From: Dromiciops gliroides
Taxonomy: Eukaryota > Chordata > Mammalia > Microbiotheria > Microbiotheriidae
Assembly (NCBI RefSeq): GCF_019393635.1
Contig: NC_057864.1
Span: 467,176,117 to 467,240,116, forward strand
Direction: 5' to 3'
DNA: 64,000 nucleotides
The translations under genes and the position numbers were made by a program. Positions 43,800 through 55,735 of the stretch are shown here, in pieces. The notes beneath the pieces are model-generated. The model was not told where the DNA came from and did not search any database. It was given only the letters and a program-made list of their open reading frames with translations. Numbering within the stretch: the first letter of the stretch is position 1; each line of letters opens with the position of its first letter.

Positions 43800-44175
43800 C
43801 TCACTGTCTTTGATCTCCCCAGTGTATATGTCTAATAGATGTATCACTATGTCAAAGAGTATGTATAGTTTAGTGACTTTTGTAGAATAATTATGAATTG
43901 TTTCCCCAAGAGAGTTGGACCAATTTATACTTCCATTAACAGTGCATTGCTGTTACTGTCTTCCCACAGCCCTCTAACATTTTTCATTTCATCGTCTGTC
44001 ATTTTACCAACCTGATGAGCATGAACTAAAACCTCAAAGTTCTTTTAAACTTCATTTATCTTATTAATGATTTGGAGCATTCTTATGTTTGTTGATGCTT
44101 TATATTTCTTATTTTGAAAAGTGCTTATCTATATTTTTTGAACATTTATTTGTTGGGGAATGGCTCTTGTTCTTA
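43800..44175 (-). mobile_element. Old L1 3' region
   Basis: Aligns phrase by phrase with the younger L1 at 53804 (GTCAAAGAGTATG, AACAGTGCATTGCTG, CCAACCTGATGAGCATGA), with more decay. Confidence 0.65.
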
Positions 44176-44179
44176 TCTC

Positions 44180-44734
44180 TCTTAGTCTTGTTCATGGAAC
44201 CAGGGCATAGGGATGATTCCACGTAGAAAGCTGTAGAAGATTAGTTTCCTGGACTATCTTATGAGGTCTGAGGTCTCTCTAGCGTGATGGGCATATACCA
44301 AGTATCCTTAGTTCTCAAAGATCACTCCCAGAAAGAAAATGTGCCATGCCCTTAATATCTCAAGATTCCTCTGTTTTCTTCCCTTACCCTTGAAGTACCT
44401 TCACAAGACTATCCCAAGAGATATTTGGAGGGTACCATTATCTATCCCTCCTATGGAATACTGAAAACTCTTCCCAAAGGTGGGTCCTGGGCTAGGTCAG
44501 TGTTGGAAGAACATTTTATTTGTCAATATGTGTTTTGGACTAGTGGGATCCAAAGCATGCCTCAAAAGGCAAGATACCAAGACATGGTACTGTCTATACT
44601 GAATGGAGCTGTCACTGCTGGGCTGTTAGGGATGGACCATAGCACTACTGATGAGGTGTATCCATCAATAAATATTTCTAGCCATATGACTGTTTCATGT
44701 AAATTGCTACCAATACCTTGTAGTTTGTTAGGCT
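44180..44734. other. Unclassified sequence with a 103-aa frame
   Basis: A plus-strand frame at 44425-44736 has no recognisable motif or splice context. It sits between two insertions inside the CR1/L3 copy, so it is more likely repeat-derived than a gene. Confidence 0.35.
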
Positions 44735-44854
44735 AACAGATTCATAAGCCACCTCTTTAAAAATATATCCTAGAGTTTTGTCAAGAATTGATGTGAAACT
44801 CATCAGAACAAAGTTTGAAAAATTCATTCATTTTCTTTTCAAAAAGAAATTGGG

Positions 44855-45047
44855 AGGGGGCAGCTAGGTGGCGCAGTGGATAAAGCACTGACCTTGGATT
44901 CAGGAGGACCTAAGTTCAAATCTGGCCTCAGACACTTGATACTTACTAGCTGTGTGACCCTGGGCAAGTCACTTAACTCTCATTGCCCCACCTCCCCCCC
45001 CCAAAAAAAAAGAAAGAAAGAAAAAAAAGAAGGAAAAGCAAATTAAT
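44855..45047 (+). mobile_element. Short CORE-SINE at the left end of the compact L1
   Basis: Target duplication AAAAGAAATTGGG, exactly at the junction of CR1/L3 host and L1 5' end. Long A/G-rich tail. Confidence 0.9.
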
Positions 45048-45710
45048 AAAAGAAATTGGGGGAGCCAAGATGGTGGATTAAAGACAGCAACCCAGCCAAA
45101 CTCTCTCAACATTCCTCTCTAAATAACTTTAAAATAATACCTCAAATTTAATTTTGGAGCAACAGAGCCAAACAGAGATTAGGGTGAGACATTTTTCCAG
45201 CCTAAGACAACTCAGGAGGTTTTCAGGAGAGGCCTGTGACATAAAGGTTAGGGATGGCCCAGATCACATGTGGTAGCAGCACCAGTAGCTGGCCTTGGAG
45301 GAGGACAACAGCTGCTTCAGGAGCTCTAAGCCCAGGGTGGAGAGAAACACTAGCATTTGAAACCTCAAGAGAACAGGGGACATGATTCAAATTCCAGGGC
45401 CAAGAGAAGTGCTAGCACTTGTAGCTGTGGGGCAGCAGGAGCCTTTCCTGGGTAAACACCAGAGCACAAATCAGGAAAGCTGTAATCAGACCTCTTTTCA
45501 GATCACACCACCTTGGAAGCACCAAAAACTTTCAGACCTCCAAAACTAGCTCTGAAAACAGTAGCACAAAAAAGCCTGAAGCCTGGGATAGTGCCTCTAC
45601 ACCTCCAGGTGAACAGCTCAACTTTAACATAAACTTCAAAGTCAAAAGTTAGGCTGGAAAAATGAGCAAACAACAATAAAAAGAACTTGACTATAAAAAA
45701 CTATACAGTG

Positions 45711-45937
45711 TATATATATGTGTGTATCTATCTATCTATCTATATGGATATGGATATGATATATAGATATAACCTATATCAGATTACCTGCTGTCTAGGG
45801 GAGGGGGGGAGGGAGGGGAGGGAGAAAAATCTGAAATTGTAAAGCTTGTATAAACAAAAGTTGAGAACTATCTTTACATGTAATGGAAAAAATAAAATAC
45901 CTTATATGTAAAAACAAACAAACAAACAAAAAAAAAC
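45711..45937 (+). mobile_element. L1 3' end nested in the compact L1
   Basis: GGGAGGGAGGGGAGGGAG and TATCTTTACATGTAATGG of the young L1 3' UTR, ending (AAAC)n. Target duplication CTATACAGTG at 45701 and 45938. Confidence 0.85.
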
Positions 45938-46324
45938 CTATACAGTGGGAGGGAATACCAAGACATAAACTTAGAAGAAAACAATGTGAAAACAGCTACA
46001 AGTAAAGTCTCAAAGAAAAATGCTAATTGGACACAAGGTCAGCAAGAATTCCCGAAAGTGTTAAAGAAAAAGCTAAGAGTGATAGAGGAAAAATTGGGAA
46101 AAGAAATATGAGCAATGCAAGAAAATTATGAAAAGAGAATTAAAAGCTTGGTAAAAGAGGCACAAAAGTACTGAAGAAAATAATACCTTAAAAACCAGAA
46201 TTGGCTTAATGGTAAAACAAGACACAAAAATTGACTGAAGAAAAGAACTCCTTTAAAAGCAGAATTGGCCAAATGGAAAAAAGGGTACAAAAGCTCACTG
46301 AAGAATAGCAATATTGTTCAGTGA

Positions 46325-46670
46325 AGAACTGTGAATGACTCAGCAATACAATGATCCAAGACAATCCCAAAGGACTATTGATGAAACATATTATCTGCCT
46401 CCAAAGAAAAAACTGATATTGATGGAACACAGACTGAAAGTTGCTATTTTTCACTTTCTTTCATTTTTTTCTTTTATTCAAGTTTTCTTATACAAAATTA
46501 CTAATATGATAATGTTTTACATAATTGTACATGTATAACATATTTCATTGCTTACTGCCTCAGGTGGGGGGCAGAAGGAAGGAAGGAGGGATAGAATTTG
46601 GAACTCAAAACTTTAAATAAAAATGTTTATTATTATTATTATTATTTTTAAGAAGAAAATTAAGAAAACA
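46325..46670 (+). mobile_element. Another L1 3' end nested in the compact L1
   Basis: GAACTGTGAATGACTCAGC, TTGCTTACTGCCTCAGG, GGAACTCAAAACTTTAAAT, then (TTA)n. Same 3' UTR type as 42579. Target duplication not resolved. Confidence 0.65.
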
Positions 46671-46714
46671 TTTAAAAATATACACAAAAAATTGGACTAT
46701 TAAAAGTTCACTGA

Positions 46715-46853
46715 GGGGCAGCTAGATGGAGCAGTGGATAGAGCACCAGCCCTGGAGTCACAAGGACCTGAGTTCAAATCCGGCTTCAGACACTTGACAC
46801 TTACTACCTATGTGACCCTGGGCAAGTCACTTAACCCCAACTGCCTCACAAAA
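46715..46853 (+). mobile_element. Short CORE-SINE
   Basis: Target duplication AAAAGTTCACTGA. Confidence 0.92.
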
Positions 46854-46897
46854 AAAAGTTCACTGAAGAAAATAATTTCTTAAAAATTAGAATTGGG

Positions 46898-47051
46898 GGA
46901 GGGCAGCTAGATGGCACAGTGGATAGAGCACCGTCCCTGGAGTCAGGAGGACCTGAGTTCAAATCCGGCCTCAGACACTTAACACTGGCTGTGTGACCCT
47001 GAGCAAGTCACTTAACCCCAATTTCCTCACCAAAAAAAAAAATTACAAATT
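46898..47051 (+). mobile_element. Short CORE-SINE
   Basis: Target duplication AAAATTAGAATTGGG. Small deletion in CORE (AACACTGGCTGTGTG). Confidence 0.92.
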
Positions 47052-47495
47052 AAAATTAGAATTGGGCAAGTAGAAACTAATAACTCTATGAGACTTCAAG
47101 AAACAATCAAACAAAATCAAAAGAATGGAAAAATAGAAGAAAATGTGAAATATCTCATTGGAAAAACAACTGACTTAGAAAATAGATCAAGGAGAAAGAA
47201 TTTAAGAATTATTGGACTACATTAAAGCTATGATAAAAAAGATCCTGGACTTCATATTTCAAAAAATTATGAAGGAAAACTGCCTTGATAAGCTAGATCC
47301 AGGGGATAAGATAGAAATTGAAAGAATACACCAATCACCTCCTGAAAGAGATTGCAAAATGAAAACTCCCAGGAATATTATAGCCAAATTCCGGAGCTTC
47401 CAGGTCAAGGAATAAATATTGCAAGCAGTCAGGAAGAAATAATTTGAATATTGTGGGGCCATAGTAGAGATAAAAGATTTAGTGACTTCCATGTT

Positions 47496-47824
47496 GTTTT
47501 TTTAAAAGTATTTTATTATTTTCTACTTACATGTAAGGATTGTTTTCAACATTTGTTTTCATAGGATTTTTAGTTCCAAATTTTTTCTCCCACCTTTCCT
47601 CCCCTCCACCCTCCTCAAGACAGAAAGCAATCTGATATAGGTTATAGATGTACAATCACATTAAACATATTTCTACATTAGTCAGATTGTGAAAGAACAA
47701 TCAGAGCACAAGGGAAAAACCTCAAAAAAGAAGGAAAAAGAAAAACAGCCCCAAAGTAGAAACTGTATGGTTCAATCTGCATTCAGAATCCATAATTATT
47801 TTTTCTGGATGTGGAGAATTACAG
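47496..47824 (-). mobile_element. L1 3' end nested in opposite orientation
   Basis: Antisense L1 3' UTR (TTACATGTAAGGATTG, CAATCTGATATAGGTTATAG). Target duplication CTTCCATGTT at 47486 and 47825. Confidence 0.82.
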
Positions 47825-48927
47825 CTTCCATGTTAAAGGAGAGTAGGGCTTGGGATATGATATTCCAGAGGATAAAGGATTACAACCAAGAATAACCTAC
47901 TCAGCAAAACTGAGTATAATACTTCCAGGGTGGGAAATGGACATTTAATGAAATGGAAGACTTTCAAGCATTTTCCTTATGAAAAGATCAGAGCTGAATA
48001 GAAAATGGCACTCAAACACAAGACTCAGGAGAAGCATAACAACTGTTTAGATTCCTATATTGAAAGATGATACACATAATTCCTAAGATCTTTATCATTA
48101 TTAGGACAGTTGTAAGGCATCTACATAGAGAGAGGGTACAGGAGTGAGTCACTTATGTTGGGGTGATTTTTAAAAATGAAGGGGTGAAAAATGGATGTAC
48201 TGGGAGAAGGGGAAGTGAGAAGTACAAAGAGGCACTCAAAGAAGAGCTTTTATAGTGGAGGGGGAAAGGGTGGCGGACAATACATGTACCTCACTCATCA
48301 GAATTGATTCAAAGAGGGAAGAATATCTATATCTATATTTATCTACACACTCAGTTGGGTATAGAAATTTATCTTACCTGGCAGGGAAATAGGAGGGGAA
48401 GAGAATAAGAGAAAGGGGTGATGATAAAAGGAAAGCAAATTAAGGGAGGCAGTGGTTAGAAGCAACTTTTGAGGAGGGATAGGACAAAAAGAGAGAGAAG
48501 GATAAACAGAAGAAAACAGAATGGAGGGAAATACACAGTAATCATAACTGTGAACGTGAATGGGATGAACTCACCCATAAAATGAAAGCAGATAGCAAAA
48601 TGAATTAGAAACCTGAATTCAACAATATGCTGTTTACAAGAGATACACTTGAAACAGAAAATAGACAGTTAAAATAAGGAGATGGAACAGAATCTATTAT
48701 CCTTCAGCTGAAGTAAAAAAGGCAGACATAGCAATCACAAATCAAAAGCAAAATAGACTTAATTAAAAGGGATAATCAAGAAAACTTCATTTTGACAAAG
48801 GGTATCATAGACAAAGTAATATAAAAGATTACATTAAGTTTCTCTAATAAGGGCCTCTTTTCTCAAATTATAGCAAACTGAGTCAAATAAAAATAAGAGC
48901 CATTCCTTAATTGATAAACTGTCAAGG

Positions 48928-49083
48928 GTGGGGGGGCTAGGTGGTACAGTGGATAAAGTACTTACTGGCCCTGGATTCAGGAAGACCTGAGTTCAAATTC
49001 GACCTCAGACACTTGACACTTACTAGGTGTGTGACCCTGGGCAAGTCACTTAACCTTCATTGCCCCAACAACAACAACAAAAA
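48928..49083 (+). mobile_element. Short CORE-SINE
   Basis: Target duplication GATAAACTGTCAAGG / GATAAATTGTCAAGG. AAC-type tail. Confidence 0.9.
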
Positions 49084-49769
49084 GATAAATTGTCAAGGGA
49101 TATGAACAGGCAGTTTTCCGAAGAGGAATTCAAAGCTGTCTCTAGTCAAATTTTAGAAAAACAATGTAAATCATTATTGATTAGAGAAATGCAAATTAAA
49201 AGAACTCTGAGGTACCGCCTCATACCTATCTGAAATGACAAATTCTGGAAGGGATGAGGGAAAATAGGGGAGAATAACTTGGAACTATGCCCAAAGGTAT
49301 AAAACTGTTCATACCCTTTGACCAACAACACCACTACCAGGACTATTTTTCAAAGAGATCAAAGAACAAGGAAAAGGACCTATCCGTGCAAAAATATTTA
49401 TAGCAACTCTTGTGGTGGCAAAGAATTGGAAATTGAGGAAATGCCCACCAATTGGAAGATGGTTGGAAAATGGCTGAAAAAGTTGTGGCATGTTACTGCA
49501 ATGAAGTACTTATTGTGCTGTAAGAAATGAGAAACATGGGAATGTCTATATGAACTGATACAAAGTGAAGTGAGCAGAACAGGTTGTCCATTTTACATAG
49601 TAACAGCAATATTGTAATTATAAATTGTGAATGACTTAGTTACTCTGATCAATTCAAGAATCTAAGACAATTCCAAAGGACTCAAGATGAAAAATTGCTG
49701 TCCACTTTCAGATAAAGACAGGATGAACTCTGAGTGCAAATTGAAGTATAGATTTTTTTCACTTTATTT

Positions 49770-49808
<39 letters not shown>

Positions 49809-49929
49809 TAGTGAATGTGAGATTTCACATATATGATTGATAACATTGCTTGCCTTCTTGGTGGGAAGGGGTGATAGGGAGGGAGAGAATTCAGAACTGA
49901 AATTTTTTTTTTTAAATGTCAAAAGTTTA

Positions 49930-50095
49930 GGGGGCAGCTAGGTGGCGCAGTGGATAGAGCACTGGTCCTGGAGTCAGGAGTACCTGAGTTCAAATCCGGC
50001 CTCAGACACTTAACACTTACTAGCTGTGTGACCCTGGGCAAGTCACTTAACCCCAATTGCCTCACTAAAAAAAAAAAAACAAACTTAATAAAAAA
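49930..50095 (+). mobile_element. Short CORE-SINE
   Basis: Target duplication AATGTCAAAAGTTTA, in the 3' terminus of the compact L1. Confidence 0.92.
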
Positions 50096-50454
50096 AATGT
50101 CAAAAGTTTAATAATAAAAAAGAAATTAGGACATTTATCCATTTCTGCTCTTGCAATGTTCCCTGTTCTACATGATTTTTCTTTTTTTCTATCCATTTAA
50201 AAAGATTCCAAACTTAACAAACATTAATAAATATGAGAACAGAAAGAGAGGGGGTTGTTCACAAAACCGCACGTGGCTATTATGTACAACTTGCTTTTCT
50301 TTTTAAGTATACAAAGTGTCCTAAAAGTCTTGGTGCATCTGTATGTGAGTAAAATTTAACGTTTTACTAGTTTTAAATAATAAATTCAAATGGTAACTTT
50401 CAAAATTGTGCAGCTTTTCTGTGATTCCTGCAGGCCTTCCTTCTTTTCTTTGAG

Positions 50455-51365
50455 ATTCAAAAACATGTTTTGATGACCCTCTTTACTTTTTTTTTTCCTC
50501 TCTCTTTTTTTTTGTTGGTCATATCTCTAGCACCTCTCTCCCTCACTATCCCTTACCCTGACTGAGAAAAAAGAAAGACAAAACCTTTTTTGAACAAATA
50601 TGCACAGTAAAGCAGAACAAATTCCCACATTTGTTGTGTCAAAATGTACTTCTCATTCTGCAATTTCAATCCACCACCTCTCTGTCAGGGGTAAGCATAT
50701 TTCATCGAGTCTTCTGAAATCACAATTGCTTTGAGCAAATTTCTCAGACCTTTCAAAGTTTGTCTTTATGACATTACTATTATTCTATAATTTGTTCTTC
50801 TGGTTCTACTCATTTCACTTTCTAGGTTTCCCCCTAAGCCATCCTTTTAAAAAAATCATTTCTTACAGTGCAATAATATTCTATTCTATTCATATATTTT
50901 AATGTTTAGCCATTCCCCAATTGGTATCTCTTTATCTTCTAGTTATTTGCTATAATAAGGAGCTGCTATAGATAGTTTTGTAAATATTAGCCCTTTCCCT
51001 CATTCTTTGATCTCTTTGGGGTTTAGGGCTAGAATCTCTGGTTCAAAGGGTATGTATGCACAGTTTAGCCACTTTTGGGGCATAATTCCAAATTACTTTC
51101 CAGAATTTGTTGGACCAACTCCCAGTTCCACCTAGTGTGTTAGTGTACTTGTTTTCCCAGAGACCCTCCAGAATTTTTCATTTTTGCCATCTTTGCCAAT
51201 TTGATGATTATGAGATGAAATCTCAGAATTGTTTTCATTCACATTTCTCTAATTATTAGTGACTTGGAGCATTTTTTCCATATGCTTGTTGATAGCTTTC
51301 TCCAAAGACTTTTCAAAGGTCTCCAACAGTAGTTCAGGAATTACATTCATCCATTTTTTCAATAC
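50455..51365 (-). mobile_element. Old L1 3' region in the CR1/L3
   Basis: Aligns with the L1 at 53804 (CATTCCCCAATTGG, GGTTCAAAGGGTATG, CATTTTTGCCATCTTTGCCA). About 900 bp of ORF2 C-terminus plus 3' UTR. Confidence 0.7.
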
Positions 51366-51381
51366 CCTATGATATAGTTCT

Positions 51382-51563
51382 TTCTTTCTTTCCTTCCTTC
51401 TTTCTTTCTTTCTTTCTCTCTTTTTTTTACAGGGCAATGAGGGTTAAGTGACTTGCCCAGGGTCACACAGCTAGTAAGTGTCAAGTGTCTGAGGCCAGAT
51501 TTGAACTCAGGTCTTCCTGAATCCAGGGCTGGTGCTTTATCCACTGCACCACCTAGCTGCCCC
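51382..51563 (-). mobile_element. Short CORE-SINE
   Basis: Target duplication TGATATAGTTCTT / TGATGTAGTTCTT. TTTC/TTCC tail. Confidence 0.9.
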
Positions 51564-52632
51564 TGATGTAGTTCTTCTAAGCCTGAGAATTTCAACTCCC
51601 CATGAACCATTCTTATTCCATATTTCCCAGACCAAAATTGTTCTTGGCAGAAAGAAATAGGAACAAAATAGGAGTTGAGTAGTTTTGCCTTCTCTCCATT
51701 ATTCACTATCATTGTTTCATCAACTCCAAACATTAGCACTATCCCTTCTTTGATGCTTCTCCTGCCTCTGAGCCAAAAATATGTGTGATCTCACCTGATT
51801 TGTACTTTAGTTCTCCAGATACTCTACTTGCAGGCCTCTGCTACTAAAGTATTCATACTTAGCTAACTGCCCTTGCTTCTATCTCCTATACATTAAAAAA
51901 AATCTAAGTTGGTAACATGTTACCCCAGGTATCCACATTGATCTCTTTAGATAGTTCACCCTTTTCTTTCCTATTAAAATTGTCTGTACTTGGGTTGTTG
52001 GAATTTTATTCTTGAGCTCATCCCATCCAGCTTAGACTGATTTCCTCTATAGGCCATGAGACTTTACTTTTCATTTTGCTGAATTCTTTGAGATCCATTC
52101 TCTAGATTGTATGTGTGTGTGTGTGTGTTTGTGCCACATGCACACATGCCCATGAGTCTATATTGGGCATACCCTTCTTTACCTATCATGAGTTCTAAGA
52201 GAGAATGGTCATTTCCTCCCAAGATGCCCATCAATTTTGCTTTGTTAACCAGTTCTCCTTTCTTGGTCAAAATTAGGTCTAGAAAAGCAGTTCCCTTTGT
52301 TACTTCCTCTGCCTTTTGAAGAAGGACATTTTCATTGAGGCAAGCCAAGGATTTATCAGCTGCTCTGATTTGAGCAGAGAGAGAACTCCAGTATTAAGTT
52401 TGGATAATTGAAGCTCTCCTTCTGCCTTCCATATGCCTGCATACCTGATTTGTGATCTGTGCCCTGAATTTATCCATTTCCTTCTTCTAGGGGAATGGTA
52501 TTTAGCATTTAACTTAAGCTTTAATAGCTTAAAATGGCACTGAGACTTTTGGGATACCCATATATAGTACTAGTACTACTACAATATCATGCCTACTTCT
52601 TCTTCCATTGATTTCTAATGAGTGTGAGTTCT

Positions 52633-52758
52633 TTTTTTTTTTTTTTTTGGTGAGGCAATTGGGGTTAAGTGACTTGCCTAGGGTCACACAGCTAGTAAGT
52701 GTTAAGTGTCTGAGGCCAGATTTGAACTCAGGTACTCCTGACTCCAGGGCTGGTGCTC
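52633..52758 (-). mobile_element. 5'-truncated short CORE-SINE
   Basis: Ends at GGTGCTCTA and lacks the tRNA-like first 25 bp. Target duplication GAGTGTGAGTTCTT / GAGTGTGTGTTCTT. Confidence 0.88.
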
Positions 52759-53019
52759 TAGAGTGTGTGTTCTTAACATTCAATGTTACTGCACTGTCCC
52801 TTTTACTCCTTTTGACTAAGGTATGTCCTTTAAAAGCCATATTCCATTCTTAAGTCACATGCTGTTAAGACTTAGTGAAATCTCTGAGGCTAAATTTATT
52901 TCCCCATGTTGAGATCTCTAATTTTTCTTGGTTCCTTGTTTATTACCTATACTCTGTGCAATTGTGCAGCTGATGCTATAATATGTATGACTGCTGAGAA
53001 CTGTCAGATTTCTTCACCA

Positions 53020-53395
53020 AAATTCTAAGACAACAGCATTTGTATAATACTTAACTCATTTTGCCCCCACAACGCAGGAAGGTAAATACTATTATCCCCA
53101 TTTTACATATGGGGAAACTGAGGAGGACAGAGGTTAAGTGACCTGCTCAAAGTCACACAGCTAGTAAGAGTCTACAGCCAGGGGGGCAGCTAGGCGGCGC
53201 AGTGGATAAAGCACTGGCTCTGGATTCAGGAGTACCTGAGTTCAAATCCAGCCTCAGACACTTGACACTTACTAGCTGTGTGACCCTGGGCAAGTCACTT
53301 AACCCCCATTGCCCCTCAAAAAACCAAAAAAACCAAAACAAAAACAACCCCCCCCCAAAAAGAGTCTATAGCCAGGCAAGAGCCTGTAATTCCCA
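53020..53395 (-). repeat. MIR split by a SINE
   Basis: ATGGGGAAACTGAGGAGGAC and AAGTCACACAGCTAGTAAG, continuing after the SINE at 53183. Confidence 0.7.
53183..53359 (+). mobile_element. Short CORE-SINE
   Basis: Target duplication AGAGTCTACAGCCAGG / AGAGTCTATAGCCAGG. Confidence 0.92.
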
Positions 53396-55080
53396 TCTCT
53401 TAAAGTATAGCGCTTCAGAAATCCAAATCTCATCCTCAGACACCGTGTTCACAACCATTTGTTCGGTTCCCAAATCTGCCTTTCTCTTCTGAAGCCCTTG
53501 ATTTTCTATCAGTAAAGTAAAAAGCCCCCACACCACCAAAGACCCAGGTATTCAGTTTCTTATCCAGGTCTTCATACTCCCTAACAATGCTTTCTAGGTT
53601 CTACATTGGAAGAGGGTAATAGTCAGAAGGTTTGACCAAACTGAGGAAGTTCCCCTTCAGATTCTGGATATCCATCCCTTGTTTTTGTTTTCAAGGTCTC
53701 CTTCATCTCATTCAGTGAAGATGGTGCTCAACAGCTTGATTTATTTCTTCTCTTTAAAAGCTGTGCTGGGAGACTCCTTTCCTATTGGCACTTGTTGATT
53801 CTTTTTTTTTTTAAATGTATAAGGTATTTTATTTTTTCCGTTACATTTAAAGATAGTTCTCAACTTTTGTTTATACAAGCTTTACAATTTCAGATTTTTC
53901 TCCCTCCCTCCCCTCCCTCCCCCCTCCCCTAGACAGCAGGTAATCTGATATAGGTTATGTCTATATATCTCTATACATATACATATAGATATATACACAC
54001 ACGTATATATACACATAATAACATTAATCCTATTTCTTCATTAATCCTGTTACAAGAGAAAAAATCAGAGCAGTGATGCAAAACCTCAAAATAGAAAAAA
54101 AAACAGCACCCCAAACAAAAGAAATAATATGCTTCAATCAGCATCTATACTCCTCAGTTCTTTTTTTCTTTTTTTTTCTTGGATTTGGAGATCCTCTTCT
54201 ATCATGGGTTCCCTGGAACTCTTCTGTACCATTGCATTGGTGAGAAGAATATAGTCTATCACAGTAGGTCAACCCTCAATGTTGATGATACTGTGTACAA
54301 TGTTCTTCTGGTTCTGCTCATCTCACTCATCATCAGCTCACGTAAGACCCTCCAGGTTTCTCTGAACTCTTCCTGCTCATCATTTCTTACAGCACAATAG
54401 TATTCCATTGTATTCATATACCACAACTTGTCCAGCCATTCCCCAATTGATGGGCACCCCTTCAACTTCCAATTCCTTGCTACCACGTAAAGAGCAGCTA
54501 TAAATATTTTTGTACATGTGGGTCCCTTTCCCCCTTCCATGATTTCTTTGGGCAAAAAACCTAAAAGTGGAATTGCTGGGTCAAAGGGTATGCACAGCTT
54601 TATTGCCCTTTGGGAATAATTCCAAATTGCTCTCCAGAATGGTTGGATCAGCTCACAGCTCCACCAACAATGCATTAGTGTTCCAATTTTCCCACAGCCT
54701 CTCCAACATTTATTATCTTCCTTTTTTGTCATTTTAGCCAATCTGATAGGTGTCAGGTGGTACCTCAGAGTTGTTTTAATGGCACTTGTTGATTCTTACC
54801 ATTTCCTGGTGATAAGAGAGAACCAGCTTCTCCCCTCTCTAGGCAGAGCCACTGCCCTGTGACCTGTCTTCAGTGGTTAATGGGCCTTCTGACATTTCTT
54901 CTCATTTGGTTCTTCTAATCTCCAACCTCCTGACACTACTTATTATTCCCTGTTTCCTCTTTAGATTCTCTTTCCTCTTGCTTCTCCCCTTGAAACAATT
55001 CTTCCATTCTTTCCAGGACCTCTTCATTCTTCCTGACAGCCTGGAAGACAGAGCACAGTTTTTCCAGAACTTTTGAAAGA
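53396..55080 (-). mobile_element. Possible 5' (ORF1-side) part of the CR1/L3
   Basis: The minus strand near 55070-54930 reads as a lysine/glutamate-rich stretch (VLEKLCSVFQAVRKNEEVLE, ERMEELFQGEKQEE), and 53640-53480 reads IVREYEDLDKKLNTWVFG. Same orientation as and directly upstream of the CR1/L3 endonuclease. This is inference from position and composition; a decayed cellular exon is the alternative. Interrupted by an L1. Confidence 0.35.
53804..54779 (-). mobile_element. Young 5'-truncated L1
   Basis: Perfect 18-bp target duplication TGGCACTTGTTGATTCTT (53786-53803, 54780-54797). A 160-aa minus-strand frame (54741-54259) is the intact ORF2 C-terminus: CWRGCGKIGTLMHCWW, PFDPAIPLLGFLPKE, NTMEYYCAVRNDE. 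The 3' UTR has the GGGAGGG tract. No stop in the retained ORF2 part, so it is comparatively recent. Confidence 0.92.
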
Positions 55081-55735
55081 GATTGACTTACATTTTTGTA
55101 CCCAAATTGCTGATAGCTGGCATCATCAGAGAAAAAAGTATGGTATGCTCTTTAAAAGTTACTCAAATATTTATCTTGCTTTCTATACTTGCAGAACTGA
55201 GATCCTCTGTTCTCTGTGGCTCATATAGCTAGTTGCTACTGAAAACTGGGGACATGTAGCAGTAGCAGATGAGGTTAATAGGTTCATTCCACCTTTACTT
55301 CCAATATGGCTACTTGCCCAGGGCTCTACCTAAGCAGGGCAAATTGTTCTTTGCACCAGGGTGCTGAATTTAAAGAGTGATAACAATACCTGCAGTCCAG
55401 CAACTAGAAACAGTCTATTATCTCCTTAGCAAATAGTTAAAAAAGGAAGCTATCTGATGGTGAACTATGGTGAGCTTCTACTCTGACCTCTCAAAACTCC
55501 TTGCACTGTACAGGCAACATTCTTCTCAGTAGTGGCTTTGTTCAGTATCCTGGGGTCCTTGTTTCCTCTTCAAGGAGCAGTGACCCATCAACCCATATGG
55601 CTGAGGTGTAATTTCTGCCCTTTGCCTTTATCAAGTGGCACTTAACCAGGCACAAAGACTCCAAGTCTCAGATGTGTTTAATCCATTATGAGCAGATTCT
55701 CACTAAAGAAAGTGCTGTTATAAACTTCTTGAGGT
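55081..55735. other. Unassigned intronic sequence
   Basis: No repeat or exon recognised. Confidence 0.4.

Larger units (their letters stand above)
45061..50116 (+). mobile_element. Compact L1 with both ends, ORF1, and internally deleted ORF2
   Basis: Starts GGAGCCAAGATGGTGG, the L1 5' end. It has ORF1-like coiled-coil and basic segments (46090-47415, including DLENRSRRKNLRIIGL and TPRNIIAKFRSFQVKE), then the start of ORF2 at about 48535 (VITVNVNGMNSPIK, ICCLQEIHLKQK). After roughly 400 bp it jumps to the ORF2 C-terminus (from 49140: LLIREMQIKRTLRYRL; KIFIATLVVAKNWK), 3' UTR and terminus. Flanks AAAAAGAAATTGGG / AAAAAGAAATTAGG are the target duplication. Without nested insertions it is about 3.5 kb. 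Confidence 0.75.
41545..52860 (-). mobile_element. CR1-clade (L3-like) LINE, heavily interrupted
   Basis: Minus-strand order is endonuclease, then RT. The endonuclease part at 52348-52064 shows FLDLILTKKGELVN, then GGNDHSLLE with the conserved D-H pair of APE-type endonucleases. RT-linker pieces lie at 51790-51564 and 51379-51366. RT pieces follow at 50250-50131, 44850-44735 and 42060-41545 (plus-strand phrases GAGCAGAACTGGGTCAAGGG and CTGGCTCTTAGTAATTCCC are the antisense of the CR1 RT). Everything between is later insertion. Many stops; inactive and old. Confidence 0.7.

Noticed and set aside
44425..44736. 103-aa plus-strand frame as a possible gene
   Set aside because: No motif or splice signals, and it lies between insertions in an old LINE.
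50320..50425. GTGTCCTAAAAGTCTTGGTG at 50328, resembling a mariner terminal sequence
   Set aside because: No matching inverted end or TA duplication could be found nearby.
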